A DNA stretch of 16,672 nt from DATKKM01 sp035542855 (GCA_035542855.1 DATKKM010000139.1:1-16672), one strand, 5' to 3'; positions 5,869 through 14,195 are shown, numbered from the stretch's first letter. Numbers and translations are program-made. Notes: a model not told the origin generated them from the letters alone.

Positions 5869-5939
5869 GGGATTCCTCCGGCTCTCCGCCGCGGCGGAGA
5901 TAGTTATCAACAAACGGCGCCCGAATACGGGCACCACAA
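5869..5939 (-). promoter_or_regulatory. structured rplU 5' leader, candidate translational control element
   Basis: From the predicted transcription start (about 5939) to the ATT codon the leader is about 70 nt. It contains hairpin 1 (5916-5935, GGUGCCCG-UAUU-CGGGCGCC, one G-U pair) and hairpin 2 (5883-5900, an 18-bp perfect palindrome TCTCCGCCG/CGGCGGAGA). The 5' arm of hairpin 2 (CUCCG) can also pair with the CGGAG of the Shine-Dalgarno at 5876-5880, so hairpin 2 and Shine-Dalgarno sequestration are mutually exclusive. This resembles ribosomal-protein leaders under autogenous control, but no known Rfam leader was matched by eye. Confidence 0.45.
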
Positions 5940-5945
5940 AGAATG

Positions 5946-5971
5946 ATTGTAGCGTCGCGAACCGGGAGTGT

Positions 5972-5974
<3 letters not shown>
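5946..5974 (-). promoter_or_regulatory. sigma70-like promoter for rplU-rpmA-rpmE
   Basis: Minus strand: -35 TAGACA (5974-5969, 5 of 6 to TTGACA), a 17-bp spacer, and -10 TACAAT (5951-5946, 5 of 6 to TATAAT). The TAG of the -35 is the ftsH stop codon. It predicts a start near 5939, giving the ribosomal genes their own transcript in addition to read-through from ftsH. Confidence 0.6.
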
Positions 5975-7927
<1,953 letters not shown>

Positions 7928-7987
7928 CAAGTCTTTCTCTTTTCCAATCCAGGGAAACGCTTGCCGTCACCCCGGGGATCAATAGAA

Positions 7988-8000
7988 ATTATAGCATAGG
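7988..8000 (-). promoter_or_regulatory. extended -10 promoter for ftsH
   Basis: The minus strand reads TATGCTATAATTT. A perfect TATAAT (7993-7988) is preceded by TGC, giving the extended -10 form TGnTATAAT. The position 17 bp upstream holds only ACAGGG, so the -35 is poor, as is usual with extended -10 promoters. It implies a leader of about 50-55 nt before ATG 7927. Confidence 0.6.
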
Positions 8001-8067
8001 GCCGCGGTTGCCCTGTTCCCACAATGGGTGACGGTGATCGTGCGGAATCGGTTACAGATTCGCGGGG

Positions 8068-8253
8068 CTACTCCTCGGAAGCCAGCTTGCCGTTCTGGCC
8101 CCAGTTCTCCTTATCGATGTCCTCGAAGATGATGATCGTGGCTTCGGCTGTCGTGTGGGCAATGTTCACCATGGCGTCGGTGATGACTCGGGTCAGTTCC
8201 TTCTTCTGGGCCTCCGTACGCCCTGTCCACATCTCTACACGCACGATTGGCAT
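8068..8253 (-). CDS. 4-oxalocrotonate tautomerase family protein
   Basis: A 61-residue protein beginning MPIVRVEMWTGRTEAQKKEL; removal of Met exposes the catalytic Pro1. Length, the beta-alpha-beta pattern and the C-terminal ENWGQNGKLAS block match the 4-OT/DmpI/YwhB group of the tautomerase superfamily, which forms hexamers. Arg11 of 4-OT is kept (GR at mature 10-11), but the position of 4-OT Arg39 is Ile in my alignment, and position 50 is Trp instead of Phe. It is therefore unlikely to have the same 2-hydroxymuconate activity as 4-OT. A near-perfect Shine-Dalgarno AGGAGGT (8267-8261) lies 7 nt before ATG. The gene is divergent from rnhB, with no degradation-pathway genes nearby, so the substrate is unknown. 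Confidence 0.88.
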   Translation of the reverse strand: MPIVRVEMWTGRTEAQKKELTRVITDAMVNIAHTTAEATIIIFEDIDKENWGQNGKLASEE

Positions 8254-8343
8254 CGGTTGTACCTCCTAGCGTCGCCAGTTTGAACGAGCGACGGTGCTGA
8301 TACAAGCGGGCGTCAATTGTTCACATGCCTGCGCGGTATTTCC

Positions 8344-8372
8344 TTGACCAGCCTCAACGCTCCGCCTAGCAT
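8344..8372 (+). promoter_or_regulatory. sigma70-like promoter for rnhB
   Basis: TTGACC (8344-8349), a 17-bp spacer and TAGCAT (8367-8372). It predicts a start at about 8379, only about 8 nt before ATG 8387. No Shine-Dalgarno fits in that interval, consistent with a very short leader. Confidence 0.55.
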
Positions 8373-8386
8373 GAGACCAACCCGCC

Positions 8387-9091
8387 ATGCCGAAGCGCGC
8401 CTCGTTTCGCATCGAACGCACCATCTGGGGCGAAGGCACGCAGCTTATCGCCGGCGTGGATGAAGTGGGGCGCGGACCGTTGGCCGGCCCTGTGGCCGCT
8501 GGCGCGGTGATCCTCCCGGCGGGGCAGCGCGCAACCGGCCGCTTCCGCTTCCTGAAGCACGTCAACGACAGCAAGCAGCTGACCCCGGAGGCGCGCGAAG
8601 AGATCGCGCCGCTGATCTGGGAGAACGCCGTCGCTGCGGAGGTCGCCTTCGTGTCCGTGGAGACGATCGACCGCATCGGCATCGCCGAGGCGTCGCGCCA
8701 GGCGATGCTGGCGGCGATCGGGGCGCTGACTGTCCAGCCGGAACACTTGCTCCTCGACGCCTTTCCGCTGCACGCCTGCCGCCTGCCGCAGACGCCGATC
8801 ATCGGCGGCGACGGTCTGTCGTTATCGATCGCGGCGGCGTCGATCATCGCCAAGGTGGCGCGGGACCGGCTGATGGACGGCCACGAGACGGAGTACCCGG
8901 GCTACGGCTTCCAGCACAACAAGGGCTACTACACGGCTGAGCACGCGCAGGCGATCCAGGAGCTGGGCCCGTGCGATATCCACCGCCGCTCCTTCTCGCC
9001 GGTCAAGGAGATGTTCCAGCGCCAGCTCGGACTCTTTGATGACGCGGCGGCCGCCGCCCCCGGCGCGGCGAACGGCGCCGCTGCCGTATAA
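8387..9091 (+). CDS. rnhB: ribonuclease HII
   Basis: A 234-residue RNase HII, which cuts the RNA strand of RNA/DNA hybrids and starts removal of single ribonucleotides from DNA. The four-carboxylate active site is visible: Asp25 and Glu26 in IAGVDEVGRGPLAGP, Asp124 in HLLLDAF, and Asp142 in GGDGLSLSIAAASIIAKVARD. NDSKQLTPEAR (60-70), the GYGFQHNKGY loop and the HRRSFSPV motif are also typical. The last 15 residues are an Ala-rich tail. The TAA stop lies inside a TATAAT that probably serves the next gene. Confidence 0.97.
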   Translation: MPKRASFRIERTIWGEGTQLIAGVDEVGRGPLAGPVAAGAVILPAGQRATGRFRFLKHVNDSKQLTPEAREEIAPLIWENAVAAEVAFVSVETIDRIGIAEASRQAMLAAIGALTVQPEHLLLDAFPLHACRLPQTPIIGGDGLSLSIAAASIIAKVARDRLMDGHETEYPGYGFQHNKGYYTAEHAQAIQELGPCDIHRRSFSPVKEMFQRQLGLFDDAAAAAPGAANGAAAV

Positions 9092-9092
9092 T
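9087..9092 (+). promoter_or_regulatory. perfect -10 box (TATAAT) over the rnhB stop codon
   Basis: TATAAT at 9087-9092 contains the TAA stop of rnhB (9089-9091). There is no recognisable -35 at 16-18 bp. It would give the downstream lactonase-like gene its own start at about 9099 and a 42-nt leader carrying the Shine-Dalgarno AAGGAG. Confidence 0.45.
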
Positions 9093-9140
9093 CGGGCGCG
9101 CCCCCAGGCTGAACCTGATCCGCGACAGAAGGAGATATGC

Positions 9141-10097
9141 ATGCCCACAGTCAACACCGTCAACGGCCCCGTCGACACCAGGGACCTCGGCTTCACCCTT
9201 ATGCATGAGCACATCATCGTCATGTCGCCCGGCGTGAAGGAGAACTTCCCGGTCTTCGATCGCAAGGCGGAGGTCGCGGCGGCGGCGCAGAAGCTGAAGG
9301 ACGTGGCTTCGCGCGGCGTGAAGACGCTGGTCGACTTGACGGTGGCGGACTGGCGTGACATCCCCTTCGTCAAGGACGTGGTGAAGGCCAGCGGCAACGC
9401 GGTGAACGTCATCGTGGCCACGGGCATCTACTGGGAGGTGCCGCACTACTTCAGCGCGCAAAGCGGCCGCAGCATCGACTTCATCGCCGACCTCTTCACG
9501 CGCGATATCCAGGAGGGGATCATGGACACCGGCGTTAAGGCCGGCATCGTCAAGTGCGCTACCGATGAGCCGGGCGTCACTCCGGACGTGGAGCGCATCC
9601 TCCGCGCCTCCGCCAAAGCGCACCGCAAGACCGGGGTGCCGATCTCCACCCACACGCACGCCAAGAGCGAGGTCGGGCTCAAGCAGCAGGACGTCTTCGA
9701 GAGCGAGGGCGTGGACCTGTCGCGTGTCGTGATCGGGCACAGCGGTGACACGGAAGACACGGCTTACCTGAAGAAGATCTGCGACCGCGGCTCGTTCATC
9801 GGGATGGACCGCTTCGGCATCGACATCTTCCTGCCCACGGCCAACCGTGTCGCGACGATCGCCAGGATGTGCGAGATGGGTTACGCGGGCCAGATGGTGC
9901 TCTCCCACGACGCCGCCTGTCACTTCGGCTGGGCGGACAAGACGCTGATCGGGACCGTGGTGCCCAACTGGCACTTCAACCACATCCCGGACGATGTCCT
10001 GCCCGCGCTGAAGGCGGCTGGAGTCACGGATGAGCAGATCACCGCGATGACGGTCGACAACCCGCGCAAGGTGTTCGAGCGCCAGGGCGCGTACTAG
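9141..10097 (+). CDS. phosphotriesterase-like lactonase (PLL) family amidohydrolase
   Basis: A 318-residue (beta/alpha)8 metal-dependent hydrolase. It aligns block by block with archaeal SsoPox-type lactonases: GFTLMHEHI, VKTLVDLTV, GIYWEVPHYF, KAGIVKCATDEPG, IGHSGDT, SFIGMDRFGIDIFLP. All expected binuclear-metal ligands are present: His22, His24, carbamylated Lys138, His171, His200 and Asp257. PLLs mainly hydrolyse lactones, including acyl-homoserine lactones, with promiscuous organophosphate triesterase activity. ATG 9141 has AAGGAG at 6 nt. Substrate specificity cannot be read reliably; the usual loop 8 region (residues about 258-280) reads AACHFGWADKTLIGTVVPNW, which differs from SsoPox. 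Confidence 0.92.
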   Translation: MPTVNTVNGPVDTRDLGFTLMHEHIIVMSPGVKENFPVFDRKAEVAAAAQKLKDVASRGVKTLVDLTVADWRDIPFVKDVVKASGNAVNVIVATGIYWEVPHYFSAQSGRSIDFIADLFTRDIQEGIMDTGVKAGIVKCATDEPGVTPDVERILRASAKAHRKTGVPISTHTHAKSEVGLKQQDVFESEGVDLSRVVIGHSGDTEDTAYLKKICDRGSFIGMDRFGIDIFLPTANRVATIARMCEMGYAGQMVLSHDAACHFGWADKTLIGTVVPNWHFNHIPDDVLPALKAAGVTDEQITAMTVDNPRKVFERQGAY

Positions 10098-10148
10098 CCG
10101 GCGCCCTGCGTCATCCTGTAAGGATCCGGTGGGGTGTGACAATAGCCC

Positions 10149-10176
10149 GTAGGGGCGCAGCGCGCTGTGCCCCTAC
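10149..10176. repeat. GTAG...CTAC REP-like palindrome upstream of yraN
   Basis: A 28-bp near-perfect palindrome: GTAGGGGCGCAGCG against CGCTGTGCCCCTAC, 13 of 14 positions complementary and the other a G-T pair. The GTAG/CTAC ends are shared with the repeat at 3448-3509, although the stems differ. The element ends 9 bp before the yraN ATG, and its terminal TAC contributes to a possible -10 box. Confidence 0.55.
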
Positions 10177-10179
10177 ACT
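10174..10179 (+). promoter_or_regulatory. candidate -10 box (TACACT) for leaderless yraN
   Basis: TACACT ends exactly 6 nt before ATG 10186, so transcription starting at the usual distance would begin at the A of the ATG. No Shine-Dalgarno is present (GGCCCC only). The first three bases are the end of the REP palindrome. Confidence 0.35.
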
Positions 10180-10185
10180 GGCCCC

Positions 10186-10554
10186 ATGACAACCGCCCGC
10201 CGCTCTTTCGGCGACCTGGGGGAGCGGCTGGCCGCGCACCACCTGGAGGCGAAAGGCTACCGCATCGTCGCGCGGAACTACCGGCGGGCGGAGGGCGAGA
10301 TCGACATAATCGCGCGCGGCGGCGAGACGCTCGTCTTCGTCGAGGTCAAGTCGCGGCGCGGTGTGGCGATGGGCAGCGCGAGCGAGGCGATCACGCGGGT
10401 GAAGGCGGCACGCCTCGCGCAACTGGCCGAGGCTTACGCGGACGAACATGAGCCGGGCGCCGGCCTGCGCATCGACCTCATTGCGATCGACTTCGCGCCG
10501 GACGGGCGGATGCTCTCGCTCACACACCACGAGAACGCTATAACCGGCGACTGA
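10186..10554 (+). CDS. yraN: UPF0102 (YraN) family putative endonuclease-like protein
   Basis: A 122-residue protein of the YraN family, which has a predicted PD-(D/E)xK nuclease fold of unproven function and is often near rnhB. Motifs: GERLAAHHLEAKGYRIVARNYR (12-33), GEIDIIAR with Glu38 and Asp40, and VFVEVKSRRG with Glu53 and Lys55, followed by AITRVKAARL. The E-x-D...E-x-K set matches the fold's catalytic residues. Here it is separated from rnhB by the lactonase gene. It converges with the radical-SAM gene, leaving 24 bp between them. Confidence 0.93.
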   Translation: MTTARRSFGDLGERLAAHHLEAKGYRIVARNYRRAEGEIDIIARGGETLVFVEVKSRRGVAMGSASEAITRVKAARLAQLAEAYADEHEPGAGLRIDLIAIDFAPDGRMLSLTHHENAITGD

Positions 10555-10578
10555 CGCGCCACCGCCTGCCGCCCGCGC

Positions 10579-11610
10579 TTAGTCGTCGCCGAGGGCGGGT
10601 TCGGGCTGAAGCTTGGGGGCGCGCGGGTTGCGGCGGCTGTTGTCGAAGATTGTGCCGCGAAGGGCGCCCTTCAGGATCGCGCTGACGAACTGCGGCTTGT
10701 CGTTGTCGACCAGCGAGCAGCGGAAAGCGCAGCCGACGGAGCACCCTTCCTCGCAGCCCTTGGCGGTCTTCGCGTTGCGGTCCAGGTCGGCGGCGGTGTA
10801 GTCCTCGATCGCCTTCACGAAGTCCTTGCGGTTCATCTGGGAGGCGCAGAGCTGGACGTCGCCGTGCTCATCGATGTAGAGGTAGCGTGAGCCGGTCTTG
10901 CAGACCCAGTCCGGTGTCTCGCCGGCCAGCAGCTTCTTGCCGTACTCGTAGTCGAGGAAGGTGAAGGGCTTGCCGTTCTGGTAGAAGTCTTCGAAGAGGT
11001 CGGCGTAGGGCTGCCCCTGGATGGCGATGTAGCCCTTCGAGTTGTGGAGCAGGTTGATCGACATGCGGAAGCCGAAGCCCTGTACCTCGCGCACCAGCTC
11101 CCGGAAGTCGTCCTTCGACGACTCGCACAGTACCGCCGTCACGTGCACGTCAAACTTGGCCAGGTTCTGCAGCCGCTGCAGGCGAGTCTTCAGCGAGCGG
11201 AAGGACTTCTGGATGAAGCGGGTCGGGTCGGCGTGGAGGGTGTCGATGCTGACGGTTAGGTTGTTCAGCCCGGCCTGGTTCAGCGATTCGATGACGCCGT
11301 TGCGCAGGAGGAAGCCGTTGGTGACGATGCTGACGTTGGACTTGCGCCGGGCGTAGCGCACGACCTCCGCAATGTCCGGGTGCATGAGCGGCTCGCCGCC
11401 CAGCATGGTGATGTTGATCGCGTGGAGGCGGTGCAGCGCGTCGATGCGCCGCTTGAGGACGTCGAGCTCGATGGGCTGGGAGACGTTGTCGTACTCGGAG
11501 CAGTAACCGCAGGAGAGGTTGCAACGCCGGGTGACGATGAGCTGGGCGTCGATCGGCGCGTTGGTGAAGAGGACACGCGGGATGGCGGCAAGCACGCCTT
11601 TAACCTGCAT
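10579..11610 (-). CDS. radical SAM protein with SPASM-like C-terminal cysteine cluster
   Basis: A 343-residue protein. The [4Fe-4S]-SAM motif is CNLSCGYC (Cys30, Cys34, Cys37), followed by GGEP (71-74), VTNGFLL (97-103) and SIDTLHADP (121-129). In the C-terminal third, Cys237, a G-x4-C (Cys255, in IDEHGDVQLC), and Cys286-x3-Cys290-x3-Cys294-x3-Cys298 form a SPASM/twitch-like pattern that likely binds one or two auxiliary Fe-S clusters. SPASM enzymes modify peptides, proteins or small molecules; no precursor peptide or partner identifies a substrate here. AAGGAG lies 5 nt before the ATG. It follows the PAP2-family gene by 39 bp on the same strand, suggesting co-transcription. Confidence 0.85.
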   Translation of the reverse strand: MQVKGVLAAIPRVLFTNAPIDAQLIVTRRCNLSCGYCSEYDNVSQPIELDVLKRRIDALHRLHAINITMLGGEPLMHPDIAEVVRYARRKSNVSIVTNGFLLRNGVIESLNQAGLNNLTVSIDTLHADPTRFIQKSFRSLKTRLQRLQNLAKFDVHVTAVLCESSKDDFRELVREVQGFGFRMSINLLHNSKGYIAIQGQPYADLFEDFYQNGKPFTFLDYEYGKKLLAGETPDWVCKTGSRYLYIDEHGDVQLCASQMNRKDFVKAIEDYTAADLDRNAKTAKGCEEGCSVGCAFRCSLVDNDKPQFVSAILKGALRGTIFDNSRRNPRAPKLQPEPALGDD

Positions 11611-11649
11611 CGACGCTCCTTCTTCGGTTGCTCGTCACGTTTGGAACGA

Positions 11650-12588
11650 TTATGCGGGCTGCGCGGCGGAGCGTCCACCCGATTGCACCGGGTCGGCCAC
11701 GCCGCAGAGCCAGTACAGCCACGGCACCCAGCCCTTGGTGCGCGCCTCCTTGCTGTCCGGTGAGACGATGCGCTGCACGAAGTAACGCCCGCCCACCGCG
11801 ATGCCCAGGCCGACCAGCATCACGATGACACCACCGACGATGTCCAGCAGGTAATGGTTGGCGGTGAGGATGATAGTGGCAGCCATCACCAGTGGCATGA
11901 CCACGGCGAAAGCTCGCATGAAGACGTTGCGTGTGGCCAGCCAGATGGAGATGCCGACCAGGAGGTTCCAGCCGATGTGCATGCTGGGGAAGGCGGCATA
12001 TTCGTTGACGAACCAGGACGGCGTGTCCGGCCGGCTGGTCTTGTACTGGTCAAGTATGGTGTCCACAAAGCCGAAGTTGTAGCCGAAATCGTGCAACATG
12101 CGCGGCGGCGCCGTAGGCCAGTTGATGAAGAAGACCAGCGCTATGGCGCCGGAGATGAGGAAGGCGTTGCGCATGAGCAGGTACTGCGGCCGGTGCCAGA
12201 AGTACATCCAGACCGCCAGCGCGCCAATGATGGGCAGGTGCCCGTACAGGTAGAAGCCGTTGAAGAAGGTGACAAGCCAGTTGTACGAAAGGATCCAGCT
12301 CTGCATCTGGGCTTCCCAGAAGATGCCCAAGTTCTGCTCCAGGTGCACGATATCTATGCCACGCTGGACAGCCTGGTCAACGTGCGTGCCGTGGTTGGTG
12401 ATGCCCCGAACGAGGTAATAAAGGGGGAGAGCGGAAGCCAGCAGAAGAATCTCCGCGCCGTCTCTGAGACCCGGACGCCAGGTCAGGACGACGTCCAGGT
12501 TGCGCTTAATCTCCTGCGCCTGCCGCTTCGGGAAGGCCTTCAACTTAGCGACGAGCTGTTCACTTGTCAGGGATTGGGTCGCCGGCAT
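11650..12588 (-). CDS. PAP2 superfamily membrane phosphatase/phosphotransferase (Aur1-like, PAP2_3)
   Basis: A 312-residue polytopic protein with an N-terminal soluble helix (1-35) and about six hydrophobic segments. PAP2 motifs are WPTAPPRM (157-164), AAFPSMHIGWN (198-208) with His204, and TANHYLLDIVGG (242-253) with His245 and Asp249. The PTAPPR and NHYLLD forms match the PAP2_3 group, which includes inositol-phosphoceramide synthases and bacterial lipid phosphatases. It probably acts on a phosphorylated lipid or isoprenoid at the membrane; the substrate is unknown. ATG 12588 has GGAGAG at 5 nt. It is upstream of, and likely co-transcribed with, the radical-SAM gene, and divergent from the Fe-S nuclease gene. 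Confidence 0.87.
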   Translation of the reverse strand: MPATQSLTSEQLVAKLKAFPKRQAQEIKRNLDVVLTWRPGLRDGAEILLLASALPLYYLVRGITNHGTHVDQAVQRGIDIVHLEQNLGIFWEAQMQSWILSYNWLVTFFNGFYLYGHLPIIGALAVWMYFWHRPQYLLMRNAFLISGAIALVFFINWPTAPPRMLHDFGYNFGFVDTILDQYKTSRPDTPSWFVNEYAAFPSMHIGWNLLVGISIWLATRNVFMRAFAVVMPLVMAATIILTANHYLLDIVGGVIVMLVGLGIAVGGRYFVQRIVSPDSKEARTKGWVPWLYWLCGVADPVQSGGRSAAQPA

Positions 12589-12652
12589 AGGGCTCTCCGA
12601 TTTTCGGTCAGATTATCACAGGACAGTAAACGTCTCAAATCCAGTAAGTGCC

Positions 12653-12658
12653 TAGAAT
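12653..12658 (+). promoter_or_regulatory. candidate -10 box (TAGAAT) for the RecB-like nuclease gene
   Basis: TAGAAT ends 9 nt before GTG 12668. If used, transcripts would begin near 12665-12668, excluding the alternative GTG at 12659 and making the message nearly leaderless. No good -35 is visible. Confidence 0.35.
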
Positions 12659-12667
12659 GTGGGAAGT

Positions 12668-13426
12668 GTGAACCGCATTTCGCCGCTCAAAGTCCGCGTC
12701 TTCGGCGCCTGCCGGTTGCGCTATCGATACCAGTATATCGATAAGCAGGAGGGCCGTGTGCGGCCGCGCCTGCGCCCCGCCGACACTGCGGGCAGCCTGG
12801 TGCACCGCGTGCTGTGCGATTTCTTCTCGAAGGTGGAAGAGCCGGAGCGCACGAGGGACAGGCTCTTCGCGATGTTCCAGGACGGCTGGGACGCGCTCTC
12901 CGCACGCTATCACCGGGTCCCGGGCGTCGAACTCCACCACGAGAACTCCCTGCGCCAGCTGAGCCACTTCGCGGCCGGGTTCGACCTCAAGGCGCGGCCG
13001 TTCATGGTCGAGCCGTACTTCCAGGTCGAGGTCGAACCGGGGGTGCTGCTCTTCGGGCGCCTGGACCGGCTGGACGAGGAGCTGGACGGCACACTGCACA
13101 TCATCGACTACAAGACCGGCACGCAGCCGGAGGAGATCGATCCGTCGCAGCTCGTGCTCTACGCTATACTCGTCGAGGCCAAGCTCGGGCGTATCGTATC
13201 GAAGGCTTCGTTCTGGTACCTCGACGACGGGACGGTCTGGACGACGGAGTTCAGCGAAGAGGACAAGAGCCGCGCCCGCGAGGAGCTGCTGGCCACCGCA
13301 CGAGAGATGGATAGCGTGACCGAGTACCCCCCGACGATCGGCCCGCACTGCGCGTTCTGCCCCTACCTGAAGGTCTGCGAAGTACGCAGCGAGATCGCGG
13401 AGGCGCGCGCCAGGGAGGGCTGGTAG
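12668..13426 (+). CDS. RecB/Cas4-like PD-(D/E)xK nuclease with Fe-S cluster cysteines
   Basis: A 252-residue protein with the PDDEXK_1 layout. His46 is in TAGSLVHRVL, Asp133 in FGRLDRLDE, and Asp147 and Lys149 in LHIIDYKTG; QLVLYAILVE supplies the QxxxY motif (Gln161). Cys15 near the N-terminus (FGACRLRYRYQYI) and Cys228, Cys231 and Cys237 (HCAFCPYLKVC) form the C...CxxCx5C set that holds a [4Fe-4S] cluster in AddB, Cas4 and Dna2-type nucleases. Such proteins resect DNA ends. No helicase domain, cas gene or addA is in the window, so it stands alone. GTG 12668 was chosen from the -10 box position; GTG 12659 would add three residues. The next gene overlaps its stop (TAGTG). Confidence 0.88.
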   Translation: MNRISPLKVRVFGACRLRYRYQYIDKQEGRVRPRLRPADTAGSLVHRVLCDFFSKVEEPERTRDRLFAMFQDGWDALSARYHRVPGVELHHENSLRQLSHFAAGFDLKARPFMVEPYFQVEVEPGVLLFGRLDRLDEELDGTLHIIDYKTGTQPEEIDPSQLVLYAILVEAKLGRIVSKASFWYLDDGTVWTTEFSEEDKSRAREELLATAREMDSVTEYPPTIGPHCAFCPYLKVCEVRSEIAEARAREGW

Positions 13427-13785
13427 TGCCGATCTACGAGTACCGCTGCCCGTCCTGCCGCAAGCGCACATCCGTCTTCGTGCGAAGTATGAACGCGCCG
13501 GAGACAGCCGCCTGCGAGCACTGCGGCTCGCCGGAGGCGACGCGTGTGTTTTCGCGCGTCGCGGTATTGCGCGGCGACGACGCCGGCGGCGACTTCCCGG
13601 AGGCCAGCCTGGGCGATCTCGATGAGAGTGATCCGCGCTCCGTCGCCAGGTGGGTGCGTAAGATGAGCCGGGAGATGGGGGAGCCCCTGGACGCCGGCAT
13701 GCAGAGCGACCTGGAGCGCATGGAAGCCGGGGAGATGCCGGAAGATGACGGCGGCTCGCTTGGCGACGACATCGGGCTAGAATAG
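13426..13785 (+). CDS. FmdB-family zinc ribbon protein (copy 1)
   Basis: A 119-residue protein. Residues 1-42 are the FmdB zinc ribbon: MPIYEYRCPSCRKRTSVF with Cys8/Cys11 and CEHCGS with Cys30/Cys33. FmdB is named for a putative regulator of formamidase, and its molecular role is unknown. Residues 64-105 (DESDPRSVARWVRKMSREMGE...LERMEAGEMPE) form a second, helical domain shared with the next gene. GTG 13426 overlaps the nuclease TAG stop by one base, with GGGAGG at 7 nt, so translation is coupled. The tail is acidic (DDGGSLGDDIGLE). Confidence 0.88.
   Translation: MPIYEYRCPSCRKRTSVFVRSMNAPETAACEHCGSPEATRVFSRVAVLRGDDAGGDFPEASLGDLDESDPRSVARWVRKMSREMGEPLDAGMQSDLERMEAGEMPEDDGGSLGDDIGLE
13778..13783 (+). 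promoter_or_regulatory. candidate -10 box (TAGAAT) for FmdB copy 2
   Basis: TAGAAT spans the last codons and stop of FmdB copy 1 and ends exactly 6 nt before ATG 13790. There is no Shine-Dalgarno before that ATG, so a leaderless internal transcript is plausible. No convincing -35. Confidence 0.35.
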
Positions 13786-13789
13786 ACGT

Positions 13790-14128
13790 ATGCCGATCTA
13801 CGAGTACAAGTGCGCCGAATGCGGGCGGCTCACCAGCGTGTTTACCCGCAGGGCCAACGCGGAGGTGAGTGCCGAGTGCCGCAACTGCGGTTCGCAGCGG
13901 CTGGAGCGGGCGCTTTCCAAGTTCGCGTACCACAAGTCGGAGGCGGACATCCTGCGCGACTACGGCTCGGAGCCGAAGCGGCTGGAGGACTACAAGGACC
14001 CACGCCAGATCGGCCGCTGGGCGGAGCGCAAGTTCGACGAATACGGCGTCGAGATGCCCAAAGAGGCCCGCGAGATGATCGACGCGGCGCGTGAGGGCGA
14101 GTTCCCGGAGCCGGTGAAGGACCTCTGA
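13790..14128 (+). CDS. FmdB-family zinc ribbon protein (copy 2, tandem paralogue)
   Basis: A 112-residue protein and tandem paralogue of the preceding gene. It begins MPIYEYKCAECGRLTSVF, with Cys8, Cys11, Cys30 and Cys33 at identical positions. The C-terminal domain (DPRQIGRWAERKFDEYGVEM...MIDAAREGEFPE) aligns with DPRSVARWVRKMSREMGE...LERMEAGEMPE of copy 1, so both domains were duplicated, not just the ribbon. The middle (ALSKFAYHKSEADILRDYGSEPKRLEDYK) has diverged. It starts 4 bp after the copy 1 stop. Function is unknown; a nucleic-acid or protein-binding adaptor role is conceivable. Confidence 0.88.
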   Translation: MPIYEYKCAECGRLTSVFTRRANAEVSAECRNCGSQRLERALSKFAYHKSEADILRDYGSEPKRLEDYKDPRQIGRWAERKFDEYGVEMPKEAREMIDAAREGEFPEPVKDL

Positions 14129-14195
14129 TCCTGTTCGCGTCGGGTTCTACCCGCCCCCGTCAGGCAAACGCCTAACCCCGAGAGCGACCGGCTGC

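Noticed and set aside
5869..5937. GTG 5937/5934 or the TTG codons as the rplU start
   Set aside because: They would add 13-23 residues not found in L21, cross two stable hairpins, and lack a Shine-Dalgarno at proper spacing. They are kept as alternatives only.
3740..5946. Long + strand open frames (3740-5044 and 4885-5946) over DUF1385, rpmE, rpmA and rplU
   Set aside because: They lie opposite four well-recognised genes. The low-complexity Ala/Leu/Arg sequence has no domain signature.
9003..10142. 379-codon open frame on the - strand across the lactonase gene
   Set aside because: It is antisense to a complete PLL with every metal ligand. Its His/Arg/Asp/Val-rich composition is typical of a complementary-strand artefact.
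12668..13426. Cas4 and a nearby CRISPR system
   Set aside because: The nuclease has the Fe-S and PD-(D/E)xK pattern, but no direct-repeat array and no cas1, cas2 or effector gene is in the window.
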